Shown piece by piece: positions 49,272 through 59,629 of a DNA stretch of 64,000 nucleotides (position 1 is its first letter; each line of letters starts with the position of its first letter). The notes under the pieces are model-generated. The model was given only the letters and a program-made list of their open reading frames with translations, was not told the origin of the DNA and ran no database searches. This stretch comes from Rutstroemia sp. NJR-2017a BVV2 (Eukaryota > Ascomycota > Leotiomycetes > Helotiales > Rutstroemiaceae). The DNA lies in contig NJPS01000046.1 in the NCBI GenBank assembly GCA_002946415.1, forward strand, positions 992,001 to 1,056,000. Direction: 5' to 3'. The translations under genes were made by a program, and so were the position numbers.

Positions 49272-50286
49272 ATGTGCCGTAAGTTCTCCATAGTCCATCA
49301 CGACTGACCAGCGAGACCTGGATCAGCAAGAATTTCACCATCACAACAGCTAACACATTCAGCACCAGATCCCAAGTTCGCGAGGAAAATGTCTAGCATC
49401 ATTACAGACAGCCCTAAACACGAAGCAGGCTTGGTAAGGACTCTCACTCACTCCGCCTCGGAATATACTAACAACCTTTCAGGACGCTGTCTTCCGCATG
49501 TCAACCACCCAACGAGAACTCACCACCACACCGTTCTACCGCTGGTTCATTCTCAATGCCATCCACAAGCGTAACTTCAAGAACGGCCAACTCGCCGGCA
49601 AAATCCCATGGATACCCAGCGGTGTTGAAGCTTGGAAGCTCGAATCCGTCCTTTCCATCATGGCAGCATCACCCCTCCTCCTCGATGACGAAAAGGAGAC
49701 TGTCAACTTCTTCGTCCGCGAATACGAGCGCTGTCTCTCTCGCGGCGACGGCATCATGACCGATGAGTTCTGCCTTGGCTGGGACAAGCTCAAACGCATG
49801 TTCGACCTCAACGATCCTGCACACATCGCTTACCAGTCGAGGAAGTGTCAGTCTCAGGAAACTGATGGAGACAACCAGGTGGCCGATTCGCAAGATTCCA
49901 AGAGAGATATTGAAGAAACGCGAGGTCGAAAAGAAGCAGCTAAGACAGTTCAGGTCAAGATGGAGGACGATATTGACTGTCAGGAAATATTAGTCTTGGA
50001 GGGCAAGGCACCTGAAACGCCAAGGGGAAAGAAAAGAGTCGTCTCGAGGACTGCGGAGCGCTCGGCTAGTCCGACGAAGAAGAATAAGCCGATTCAGATT
50101 CAGGTCAGCGAAGTTGGCTCGGACTCGAGTTCCGGCTCGGAGAGTACTGATAGCTATTGTAAGTGTCACCTGTTTGTGGGATTTGCTTGTTGCCTTGCTA
50201 ATGATGACATAGTGTGCCGCTTCAAGGAAATGGACCTCGATATCGATACTCTCGAGGAGCTTCAGGAGGCTGTTCCATTCCACTAG
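49272..50286 (+). CDS. Unknown protein with conserved-looking helical N-terminal domain
   Basis: Four exons (49272-49278, 49363-49433, 49483-50158, 50213-50286) encode 275 residues with phases closing; introns end in CAG, CAG and TAG. The first exon is just 7 nt, and an in-frame ATG in exon 2 (49389) could replace it. Residues about 27-135 look folded: MSTTQRELTTTPFYRWFILN, then PWIPSGVEAWKLESVLSIM, then LDDEKETVNFFVREYERCL and EFCLGWDKLKRMFDL. These are amphipathic helices with several Trp residues. Residues 140-255 are charged and disordered, with a basic patch (RGKKRVVSR). The last exon forms a short helix (MDLDIDTLEELQEAVPFH). I recognise no family. A nuclear role is guessed only from the basic patch. 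Confidence 0.7.
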
Positions 50287-50862
50287 TGCAAAGCCATTTG
50301 AATGCTGGATCGATCATGTATTAGATTGCAATGGTCCTTTTATCTGTTTACTTATCGTCTCTGCCTGTCACTGTGTCAACATCCATGAAAGCAGTTTTAG
50401 GAGTTTGAGATATGGTTAAGAAGGAAATTGGAGTGGGCGAGATACTGCATATCCAATTGTATTGCCATAGAAAAAAAAATGATAGACCAATTTTCTATCA
50501 CTCACTCGAGTCTGATTTTGATGGCACTGTGTTGAACCCACTGCTTAGCTATCCAAGATCCTGACAGTACTTCTGACATACTTCCTGTCCTCATAATGAC
50601 CCATTATCTAACATCCAATTCCCATGTTCTCACACACAGATTTCCATCACCGCCCCAAAAGAAAGTAAATCATGGTATCATTTGGCATCTATAGATTCGC
50701 TCCTGGCTTTGAATATTTTCATATCATCATCTCATCATCCATCATCCCATCAGATCTTATCCTCCGCGCCCAGTCATAACCAATTTTCTCTTCTATCTTC
50801 TACCCAACTCCCCAACCCAGCACTCATCAAATCCAAACACCCAATGTCCATTCCCCTCTCTC
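50287..50862. other. Intergenic region between converging 3' ends
   Basis: About 575 bp with a TCATCATC-type microsatellite near 50725-50750. An open frame at 50682-51005 on plus overlaps the end of the next gene and reads as low-complexity Ser/Pro, a likely shadow. Confidence 0.6.
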
Positions 50863-53727
50863 CTACTCCCACCTCCTCCACTCATCGTCCAGCCTCTGAA
50901 TTTCCCTCGCCAATCCCGGATTCGGAATCATGCTCTCCCTACTCTGTCTCTTCGTCGCCGCGACATGAACCTTCCACTCCCTCTCCTTCGCCTTCCTCTC
51001 TCTAGCCTTGACCGCCAACAACTTATAATCGTCCGTATTGACCGCTTTCTGGAAAATCGCCCTCATCCTCTCTGAATACAGCTGGCAGCTGGCTTTTGAA
51101 ATCCGCTGAGGCGTCTTGTTGAACATAAGCGGAATCGCTTTCCGATCCTCCAGTTCGGGGTACACAACGTCATCGAAGCATTCTTCACACACGGTGAAAT
51201 CGGGAAGTTGAGTAATGATGTACCAGCGCCGGTCGGGGAGGTCCGTGGACTGTTGACATTCTTCTAGCAAGGAGAACTTGCGCGCGAGCTTGGCGAGCGC
51301 GCGGGTATCGGGAGCTGCGTCGTGGAAGGCGGCGTCGTCAGCGGTGGTTTCGAGGGCGTCGAAGTATTGGACAAAGCGCTTGCTGTCGAAGCGGAGATCG
51401 CAGATGCGGGGCCCGGCGGAAGAGTAGCCTGGGTCAGTACGGATGAAGACGCCACGGATGGCGGGCAGGAGGATCTCTATGGATTTGACGCAGCTGGAAC
51501 AGACGTCGAAGTTCTTGACTAGTGTTCCCGTTTTGGGATCGATGATCGAGCTCCATGATCTGATTGATTCGCGTTGTCTATAGCAGGGCTTCTCATGCTG
51601 TGCTACATTCGCTAGGCCATAGAATAGGTTTAGATCCTTCCGCTTCTCCTTGAGAGTTAGGAGCCATGCGATACGATACCATGGAGAGCTTCCAAAGTCG
51701 CAAATGATAGGAATATCTAGTCTTCGAATGGCTGGTTGGAAATGATCACGGAACGCTGTAGGCGCTATGATAGAATGAAAGCAGCTGGGGCAGATATCGA
51801 AGTTAGGACAACCGGGCAATGTAAGCCAGTCGTTACGGCCAGGAGTGGGATTCATTCGAGGGCATGACGGGAGAGCTGGAACGCTACCCCTATCCACATC
51901 CTCAGAGAAGCGGCGGTAGCTACCTACTGGCATCTCGGTATTTGGAGGCTGGAACGCAGGAGGCTGCCAATACGAGTTATCGTTCGGAGGTGCTCGCAAG
52001 TCCAAGTTTCTGTCGTCATTAAACCGAGGCAACGCAGGTGAGTGCCGAGGGTCACCAGGTAAGTAAAAGTCAACCTTTGTAGGTGGTGCGCTGTGAGGTA
52101 CAGGGGCGATTATTGGAGGTAAAGTAACCGGCGCGTTTGCATTTGACTGTCTAGAAGACGGACGTGGGGGGATACCAGGACTTAATGGGTTTAATCTGTC
52201 AGCTCGGGGTGTTTCCTGGGATGCACTTATGGGAGAAATGGGTCGGGAAATCGATGTCGGTCTCCGTCCTTGAGGGAACGTTTCACTTCTGTCGAGTGGC
52301 TCTGCTCGGGGTAGTTGGCTGGGCGAGAGCTTCGGGGAAGGAAGTGGAGACGAGAATCTTGATTGTAGTGAAGATTTGTTAGATCTAGGTGAATCTACTT
52401 GACGCTCATAGTCCTCCTCTGCTCGAAGGTCCTTCGTTCGATGATGGCGATGCCGTACACGCTCAGGACCTCTCTCAGATCCACTATCCGCGAGATCGTC
52501 CTCACTACTACTATAATATTGCAGGTTGGAGGTAGCCGAACGTCTAGGCGACCTTGCACGTTCGGCCTGATTTGAACGATGTCTGTCTGTTCGTCTCACA
52601 TCTTCAGACGCAAGCTGTTGGGGGCGTGCCATCTTATCATTCGTATTACGCCGCGACCTGCTTGGCGTGTCGGGAATTCCGTTTTCCCTCTTTCCAGATA
52701 CTGGTGTCGTCGGACGGGATATGTTGTGAAGACTGCTGCCGCTGTTTCTCTTTTCTGCTTTTGGCCTACCACGCCTGCTTTCCTGTGAAGCATATTGCCG
52801 GGAGTTTGATTGGGGCATCGACGCCGTAGAGTCTCTCGACGGCGGACGCGGAGCATGAACTGTATCCGGCGAGAGAAAGTATTCGCTAGTGGAAGTTTGT
52901 GGTACAGCTTTGGGTGTTTCATCACGATCTCCCAGCGCAAATGAAGATGCACTCCTGCGAAATTGTGGTGGAATCTCCCGAGGAACCTTCGTTTGCAAGT
53001 TTGGGAGATCCTGTCTACTCCGTTTCCTCTCCAGTGGCGGCGGCTTCAATGCAGGCCCGTCATTACTCGGCTTCCTCGTAGTTTCGGGCCTAGTTGAACC
53101 ATGTTTGTCTTGTTCCCGCTCTAATTTGGCTTTTGAATGACTATCTGCACTGGGGCCCTCAGCATCGCCATGTCTGTGATTTCTTGGTACATCCGGCCTC
53201 TTTCCCCCACGCTTGCCTTGTTCAGATCGGTCATTTGATCTGTTTGTAGAAGCCTCGGATGCTGCGTCTGGTTCAGAACCAGGAACAAGGACGAAACGAC
53301 GCTCAGGATTATCATTATCATCGGTGTCGTGTGCCTCTTTTGGCCGTGGTTCAGCATGCAGTCTTTCTGCTTCAGCCTCGCTTACATCAGACTCAAGAAT
53401 TATAGGATATTGGTCGATGGTGCCTCGGGAAGGAGGATCGTACGAGGAAACGGACGAAGGTGAAGTTGAAAATTCTCTTGCCAAAGAGCTGGCTTCGTCC
53501 TCGACAATAGGTCGCGGTGGAGGTGGGCCCCTTCGAGATACTCGGCTTCTGCTCCTTTGTCGTCCAACGTCTCGATTTGTTGTTCTTAAAAAGGCGTGTG
53601 CATCGTGCTCGAGCGGGGTTGGCTCTCTAGACAACAACTTGTTAGCATATTGGGAGTACCCGGGAAGACGCTATCGTGATGGCATACGGTGATGGACTCC
53701 TGCCCCGAGCAGTTCTAAAGAATCCAT
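50863..53727 (-). CDS. Large protein with disordered N-terminus and threefold CxxC repeat
   Basis: Two exons, complement of 53688-53727 and 50863-53624, encode 933 residues. The first exon gives MDSLELLGAGVHH; the acceptor must be the second of two AGs to keep frame. Residues 15-590 are very rich in Arg, Ser, Pro and Asp/Glu, like SR-type or scaffold proteins (for example RRSATSNLQYYSSSEDD). The C-terminal third looks folded. It contains three similar units: NFDICPSCF (CxxC at 625-628), NFDVCSSCV (722-725) and DFTVCEECF (826-829), about 100 residues apart. Each is preceded by a Trp some 8-17 residues earlier. Such paired cysteines suggest bound zinc. A helical, Lys/Arg-rich tail (VKARERKAKEREWKVH) ends the protein. 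I know no name for this family. The exon 1 model is the least certain part. Confidence 0.78.
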
Positions 53728-54702
53728 TTGTCAATAAATCAATGACATCTCTTTCTTGACGTCTCGACGGTCTCTCCATGCTATTCCGGCTGCTGCAAAA
53801 GTTGTAATATTAGTGGGTCTCGAAAAGAAAATTTCCAGTAAAGAACGTTGCCATGCGAGGTCTCGAAGGAAGAAGCAAAATTGATGTATATTTGATAGGA
53901 TAGTTTTCGAAGCTTCTCGATATTCACATCATCACCCTCTTTCTGCGTAGCTATCCCCGCTAGTTTATTCGTATGCCTAATAGTTGGTGTTTAGGTTTCT
54001 AGCTGAGAGCTTGACAGATTTTAGTGAGCAAGAAAACGTATGGATACAGCAACTTCGGAACAAACAAATTACGAAAAGATGACTAGATTTGAATCCTTCT
54101 GAAACACTCAGACCTTTTCCGTGCAACGAAAAAAAATCTCCTCTCAAACCCCTCACTTGACCACTCATCGAACACAGTCTGCTCTGTAACATGATCCTAC
54201 TAAAGTACGTATGCATAAAAGTGGCAGCTTAGAAAGTGTACAAGAACATCGTGGAATGGTTCCATGGAAGAGCGGTGGGTCCAAGGCTTTTATGAGGCGT
54301 AAACTGTAGGACAGTCCGAACATTCGGCATTGCAGGCGAGGCCATAGAGCAACCTTTCTCACCATCCAGTTCATAGCTTTGTCCAGTAACAAGAGTCCCA
54401 AATTGTTCACATGTCTCCACGAGGGAGTTGCCGCAGATCCCAGGTAGAATGCCATCAAAGCAACTGCATCCTGTCGGATATCCCTTGGTGGTTTCCCTAT
54501 GTGTGGCCTGTTTCTTTGTTCAGTTGCAAAATACGGCCATTGTGTAAGTTGTACAATAACTACGCCTCCAGCCCTGCGATCGCATTGTTTACATAAATCA
54601 GAAATAAAACAGACAATAAGTCGGCGAAGTATAGCCTCAGTAAGAGCAAATATGATTCCTGCTATGCAGTAAAAATGTTGGACATTTATATAGGCGTGAG
54701 CT
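53728..54702. other. Intergenic region
   Basis: About 0.97 kb between two minus-strand genes: the promoter of the CxxC-repeat gene and the 3' UTR of the Pga2-like gene. A frame at 54165-54908 on minus overlaps the Pga2 gene in another frame and has no coding support. Confidence 0.55.
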
Positions 54703-55149
54703 TCAATCCACCAAAAATTCTTGGATATCCTTGTCCTCGTCGTCCTCCTGCTGCTCCCTTCTCTTCTTTTCGTCTTGTTCCAGGGTCTTTCGGACCATCT
54801 GCCTTTGTCGCTTTCGTGCCTTCTTGCCCCAGTTCGCATCCGCAGCCGTAGATTTCTCCTCTTCGGTATCGGTATCCTCGGGAATCTTGACATTCCCACG
54901 CAGAGCATTCGGGCTCAGGACTGCTTCCTTCTCTTTCTTCGCTTTGTGTTCGTTCATTGCCTTTTCATGTGCCTCCTTCTGCATTTTGATTCCGAGGTTG
55001 ACAAAATAAGGACGGACAAGCAGGTACGCTCCAACAGCTGCCACAATTCGAATCCAATTTCGGAGATCCATCCCATCGAACATATGAGTGGCATTTCGGT
55101 AGAGGTTGTGGGCCCCGGCGAACACCATGTTGATTATGAAGTCGGCCAT
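54703..55149 (-). CDS. PGA2: Pga2-type protein trafficking factor
   Basis: A single exon encodes 148 residues, the usual length of the family. Near the N-terminus stands MADFIINMVFAGAHNLYRN. One hydrophobic helix follows at about residues 33-53 (IVAAVGAYLLVRPYFVNLG). The rest is highly charged and helical (KMQKEAHEKAMNEHKAKKEKE), then an acidic stretch and NWGKKARKRQRQMVRKTLE, and the end is acidic with EFLVD. This layout, with the WG(x)KARKRQR block, is typical of yeast Pga2. That is an essential ER membrane protein needed for processing and transport of Gas1 and alkaline phosphatase. It is divergent from the MHF1 gene, sharing about 480 bp. No intron is needed. Confidence 0.88.
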   Translation of the reverse strand: MADFIINMVFAGAHNLYRNATHMFDGMDLRNWIRIVAAVGAYLLVRPYFVNLGIKMQKEAHEKAMNEHKAKKEKEAVLSPNALRGNVKIPEDTDTEEEKSTAADANWGKKARKRQRQMVRKTLEQDEKKRREQQEDDEDKDIQEFLVD

Positions 55150-55627
55150 GTCTGCGGTTCAAGGACTAGACCTAACCTTAGAATTTGAGAAAGTAGACGT
55201 TCAACTTGATGGGTATCGTGAGAATGTTATGTATCGGTGGAGTTGTAGAGATTCGCTCCAGTAAGACGACCGCTTTGTTTTGACTTGGAGTGGTAATCGT
55301 AGGTAGTGTGAAGGTAGACCTGGTACGAAGAAGGCTCTGGACGAATTCTGGTACTGTCAATTGACCGACGTCGATTGTGAGCGGTTTCAGTACGTGGCCG
55401 ACAGGAAGGAAAAACTCCCCGAACTTTTTATTTCACCTTATCTGGAAAACACGGAACTTACAATTTTAGCTTCCGACGTCGCGCTGGTTGTCGGTTCTAG
55501 TTCGGCAAACGCGGTTTCCCTTCTATCGACGCGTCTAGCAGATCTATCGACTTGCTATTTCACAATATCAACAGATTTCTCAACCCAGTAACAGCAATCT
55601 ATATCACTGAACCCACTACTTTTCACA
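55150..55627. other. Shared divergent promoter region (PGA2 / MHF1)
   Basis: About 480 bp between two start codons on opposite strands, so the promoters of both genes must lie here or overlap. No clear TATA box is seen. Confidence 0.6.
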
Positions 55628-56075
55628 ATGCCTCAAGAGATGGATGGAGATCTCCAAGAAGTAAGTTGTAGCTCCGTAATCTGACACTATATTCTGACGA
55701 CAACTCCTCATGGCAGAGGCTCAAGGCAGCTCTATGGTTTTCGATCGGAAAAATTGTGGATGAAGAGTCAATTCGCCTCAACTCAAATGCTACAAACCAA
55801 TTCATAGGCGCCTTGACGGAAATGGTGTGGGCCCAGATCGGTATGTTCAAAGCCAAGAATACTCGCAGAGGGATTTCTCTCTGACTAGAACAGAAAATGT
55901 CACGATGGATCTTGAGAGCTTCGCACGACATGCTGGACGAACAACCATAACGACTGACGACGTTCTACTCATTACAAGAAGAAACGATGCCTTGTATGAT
56001 ATCATGAAAGATTTCATAGACAAGGAGAAGGCCAAGTCGGCGAAAAACAAGGAAAGAAACCGTGCAAACAAATGA
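55628..56075 (+). CDS. MHF1: Histone-fold protein MHF1/CENP-S
   Basis: Three exons (55628-55660, 55717-55840, 55894-56075) encode 112 residues; introns start GTAAGT and GTATGT and end GGCAG and AACAG. After a short acidic start comes the CENP-S histone fold. It reads LKAALWFSIGKIVDEES, then helix 2 ATNQFIGALTEMVWAQIENV, then LESFARHAGRTTITTDDVLLITRRND, which is the diagnostic loop and third helix. A basic Lys/Arg/Asn-rich tail (KEKAKSAKNKERNRANK) follows. CENP-S pairs with CENP-X (MHF2). The pair binds branched DNA with the FANCM/Fml1 helicase at stalled forks and joins the inner kinetochore. The length matches the family. The first intron splits the acidic leader from the fold. Confidence 0.92.
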
Positions 56076-56355
56076 TTGTTGTCCTTTGTGTTTCCGAGGT
56101 GCAATTCTATCCATAGGTAGAGCCAAATGGAAGATGATGATTGGACCTCAGCGTTACATTGAGCTGGCACTAGCCCTTAACGGTACAGCATGAGGCGGGG
56201 ATGGGTGCGGGGTAAGCACTAATGGAATGTGCACCCCTTTACCAGACTATTCGCAACAAGAACGGGTACTAAACGCCAAACTGTCCTGAATACCTTATCA
56301 TTCAGCTGATAAAGGTCGATTCAAGAAGGAGATACGGAGTTTGGATCAAGTTAAG

Positions 56356-57078
56356 ATGTCTGACACCCACCCAGCACTGTCGCAAGTCCTGCGTACTCCA
56401 GAGCTTCTCGACCACATTCTATCGTACCTGCCTCAATCATGTCTTCTATTAAACATCACGCGTGTGTGCAAGGCCTGGAACGCAGCGCTCTCTTCACCCA
56501 CACTTCGGAGAGCTCTAGGGTTTCGATCGGACCCCAGGGTCAAGTCCATATCGTGGCCGGAGCTTCTCGAGAGACGATTTAGTCTCTTCTATCAGCTACC
56601 GCCCGAATTGACGCTGTCCGATGCAAGCAGTCTGAAGACACTGCCCTGGACGCAATGCCCCGATGTGTTTAACAGAGCTGATGCTAGCTGGCGTCGAATG
56701 CTCGTCTTTCAACCTGCCTGCACTCGATTTGAGATTACTCAAGTGGTTGCGCAACGCACTGGAATTTGGCGCCAGAAATGTGTAATCAACTGCGAAGATG
56801 GTATCAGGATGGGAATGCTGTGGGATATCGTCCAAAAATGGTGTTCAAAGCGAAACCATTGGTTTATGATGGATGGCCATTTTGAACCTCTGGATAATCT
56901 CTCATCAGACACCGAGTCAACCGACAACGAAGACCATACGTCCGAACCAAGATCGCCTTCGTTGATTTTAAAATGCCATAGGACGTGGCATTACGGCGGT
57001 ACTCCTCTTCTTGAGGATAGCTGGATCAGTAAAGCAAGGGAGAACATCTGCTTAGACTTTCGGCCGGTTGAAGAGTAG
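56356..57078 (+). CDS. F-box protein
   Basis: A single exon encodes 240 residues. An F-box lies at about residues 12-55: LRTPELLDHILSYLPQSCLL, then NITRVCKAWNAALSSPTLRR. F-box proteins hand substrates to SCF ubiquitin ligases by binding Skp1 through this motif. The remaining part has several Trp and aromatic residues (LERRFSLFYQLPPEL, NHWFMMDGHF) and an acidic Ser/Asp/Glu patch (SSDTESTDNEDHTSEP). There is no LRR, WD40 or kelch repeat, so its target is unknown. Fungal genomes hold many such short F-box proteins. The ATG at 56356 is used; the frame upstream lacks another ATG. Confidence 0.85.
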   Translation: MSDTHPALSQVLRTPELLDHILSYLPQSCLLLNITRVCKAWNAALSSPTLRRALGFRSDPRVKSISWPELLERRFSLFYQLPPELTLSDASSLKTLPWTQCPDVFNRADASWRRMLVFQPACTRFEITQVVAQRTGIWRQKCVINCEDGIRMGMLWDIVQKWCSKRNHWFMMDGHFEPLDNLSSDTESTDNEDHTSEPRSPSLILKCHRTWHYGGTPLLEDSWISKARENICLDFRPVEE

Positions 57079-57466
57079 AACGGGCATCGTTGCATATAGG
57101 GCTTTTCATTCATTCACATGGGCGTTGGAACTTACTTGGGGGTGTTTTATACGATACCAGGTCATTTGGCCCGGACGGTTACATGTCACTCCACGACAGT
57201 GTTATTAATACTTCTCACGGCTGGCTAGTTGAAGCGTTGTACTCTAGACCGTTATACATCCTATACAGGAGAGGCATCTGTTTATGTCTATTAGTATTGG
57301 ACAAAGGAAGTTAGCAGAAGAGTTACTTGTATTGAAATTTCAGGCTATGTTCCGAAAACCGTGTCTATTTTTCTAAATTCCGACTCCACGCAAGACAAGT
57401 GGCTATGCATATTTGTTCAAAAACGAGTTCTAAGACCGACGCCGACAACGACCACGATTGAGACAA
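57079..57466. other. Intergenic region between converging 3' ends
   Basis: About 390 bp of 3' flanks of the F-box and RTA1-like genes. No feature is seen. Confidence 0.55.
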
Positions 57467-58443
57467 TTAAACAGATTCAGACCCAGATACCTTTTTCTTC
57501 ATTCCTCCCTGAACTTCTTCTACGCCGAGCTCGCTGGCTCTCGATTTTCCGGATATTTGAGGGAAGCAGTAGCCTGGATGGAACGCTGTGAGGCAAAGGA
57601 CCGCAATAACAATCATACTACAGCAAGTTAGCTACCTATCAACAGCGGACCTTGGAGGGAGACTAAAACTTACAATCCTTCCATAACCATGAACCCCGCC
57701 TCGTCACGCATAATGGGGTTTGCCCAACCTCCCACCATCTCCGCAATCCTGTAGAGACACCTCCCAAAAATCGTCACGAAGGCCACTGTGACACCCAGAC
57801 AGAACAATTTGAACGGTTTCTTTGCTGCCAACGCCTTCGCATCTGCCGGTACCTCATCCCACGACCTTCTCGTGCGCACAAAATAGTCAATCACCAACGC
57901 CGCAAAGAAGATGAGCGTTGCAACCTGCCACACAATTCCCGCAATCATGAGATCCGTTCCCTTATCTCTCAATCCCTCATCATCACCCGCGCTGGCAGCA
58001 ATTCCACCGCCTATCGCCTGCAACAACAGCGAGACGAAATCGAAAGTAATGAACATTCCCGTATACCATCGCACAGGGATCCGCGATTTTTCTGTACCGA
58101 ATGTCTGCACCATGCGCTGTAAGGTTATGTACACGCCAGCAACGATAAACGAGGGCGAGAAGATCAGGCAGGATATCTGGATCTGGAAACCTATGGTGGA
58201 CCAGGGGTTGTGGTTCATGAGAACCCGCCCTATATAGCCGGTTACTTCTCCCAGGCAGCCGATGGTAATGGCGAGGCTGTAAAAATAGGTTTTGTAGCGG
58301 ACGAGGAGGGCGAGATGGATGAGGGAGAAGAGCGCGAAGTAGGAGAGGAAGAAGCCATTGAAGCCGAGCGATGGCGTGTACCCATAGATAGTGTATTCAA
58401 CGGGGCAGGCGGGAGTGATAGATGTGCAGTTTTGATCCGGCAT
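57467..58443 (-). CDS. RTA1-like seven-helix lipid-translocating exporter family protein
   Basis: Exons, complement of 57674-58443 and 57467-57617, encode 306 residues. The intron has GTAAGT, TAGCTAAC branch and TGTAG, and joins GG-ATT to TATG so the last helix continues in frame. The protein has seven hydrophobic helices with short loops. RTA1 family motifs are visible: YGYTPSLGFNGFFLSYFALF, LGEVTGYIGRVLMNHNPW, IFSPSFIVAGVYITLQRM, WYTGMFITFDFVSLLLQAIGGG, then FGRCLYRIAEMVGGW before the last helix, and FHPGYCFPQ at its end. Yeast relatives Rsb1 and Rta1 export long-chain bases or confer aminocholesterol resistance in the plasma membrane. The substrate here is unknown. The 40-residue tail is polar (KKKVSGSESV). 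Confidence 0.92.
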
Positions 58444-59629
58444 TGTGGAGGTTTGATGGTGGTGCAGAAAAGGGAGAGCAAATATGTAGTTGATCCACTA
58501 TCGTGAAGCAAATATCTTTGAAGGACTTTTTAGAATGTATTGACAGGCGCTGAAGATAATGATTTCCATAATAATGAACTTCCATACTGATCATTATATA
58601 CAAAACCTCCATAAAGAACCAAGCAAAAAGACCAGTATACCAAGGTAAGGAGCATCCAGCCGCTTACCATGCCTCGCATTCCTACGCAAATAACGCGCGA
58701 GAAACGGTATAAATTTCGTCCGAATAACTTCTCGTCCGCAAACAGATTCAAGCTAAGCCTCTGTTCGGAAAGTTGATTGAACGTGCTCAAAACGTGGCTT
58801 TCCCCATAACGGCCGTAATTCTCGTTTACGCTTTTGTGAATGGAGAGAAAGGATTGTTGGGCTTACTCGAACAGGTACGGCCGTAGGACATTTTAAGCGA
58901 ATGCGTGTCCGAGAGTTGAAAACCAATCAGATGGCTGCAAATGCGGTAAGTCGGCGTGATGACGCTTCGACTTCTCAACGTTGCAGTTTGGGGATGTCAA
59001 AATGCTGGCTGTCAATCTCGTTTTAGCTGTCGATCTTCGTAAGGCGGCTTAGGTTAGCTCGGATTAGATTGATTCCGAGTGTTTGGTGCTTGGGTATGGG
59101 GCTGTGTTGTCAAAAAAGAGGATGGGAGAATAGGAAGCGTGGGGGAAATAGACGAGAAATCGGGTGGAAACACGAAACGCGGCGTTTTGTTCTGGCGCTC
59201 TCGACCCTACAGTCCTTTCAAGCCAGCTACAAGGCTGGGGCTGTTCGTTCATATTTGCGAAATCCCCAAAGTCCATCTCTCTCTAGTATTAAGGAAGCTT
59301 GCAATCTTCAATCGTCACGTACGGCGACCGAATGTCAAGTCGGCGCAACACACTCGTAGACACCAAATCGCAGGCGGTAGAATTCGGGCGGGTAGAGTTC
59401 AGATGATTAAGTTGATTTGCTAATTCGACATCTAGCTATACTAAGTACATGCATACCTCCATGTGCGATGGACAGCTATCGGTTCCAGAATCGCTCTACA
59501 GCATCGAAGACAGGCCCGAGCCGTTTCCCCTCGACAACTATCCATCGCTGCACCACAGCTGCGACTATCACCATCGCCCACCGAGTCTCGTGTGTCTGGA
59601 GCTTGCCTATGCACCCATAGTATCTATCC
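58444..59629. other. Intergenic region
   Basis: About 1.2 kb between two minus-strand genes: the RTA1-like promoter and the 3' flank of the next gene. Open frames on plus (59069-59423, 59449-59814) are not convincing. No RNA gene is seen. Confidence 0.5.

Noticed and set aside
53213..53692. 159-codon open frame on plus
   Set aside because: It is antisense to the Arg/Ser-rich N-terminal part of the CxxC-repeat protein; low-complexity coding often leaves such open antisense frames.
54165..54908. 247-codon open frame on minus overlapping PGA2
   Set aside because: It overlaps the Pga2 coding exon in another frame and has no family signal, so it is a shadow plus flank.
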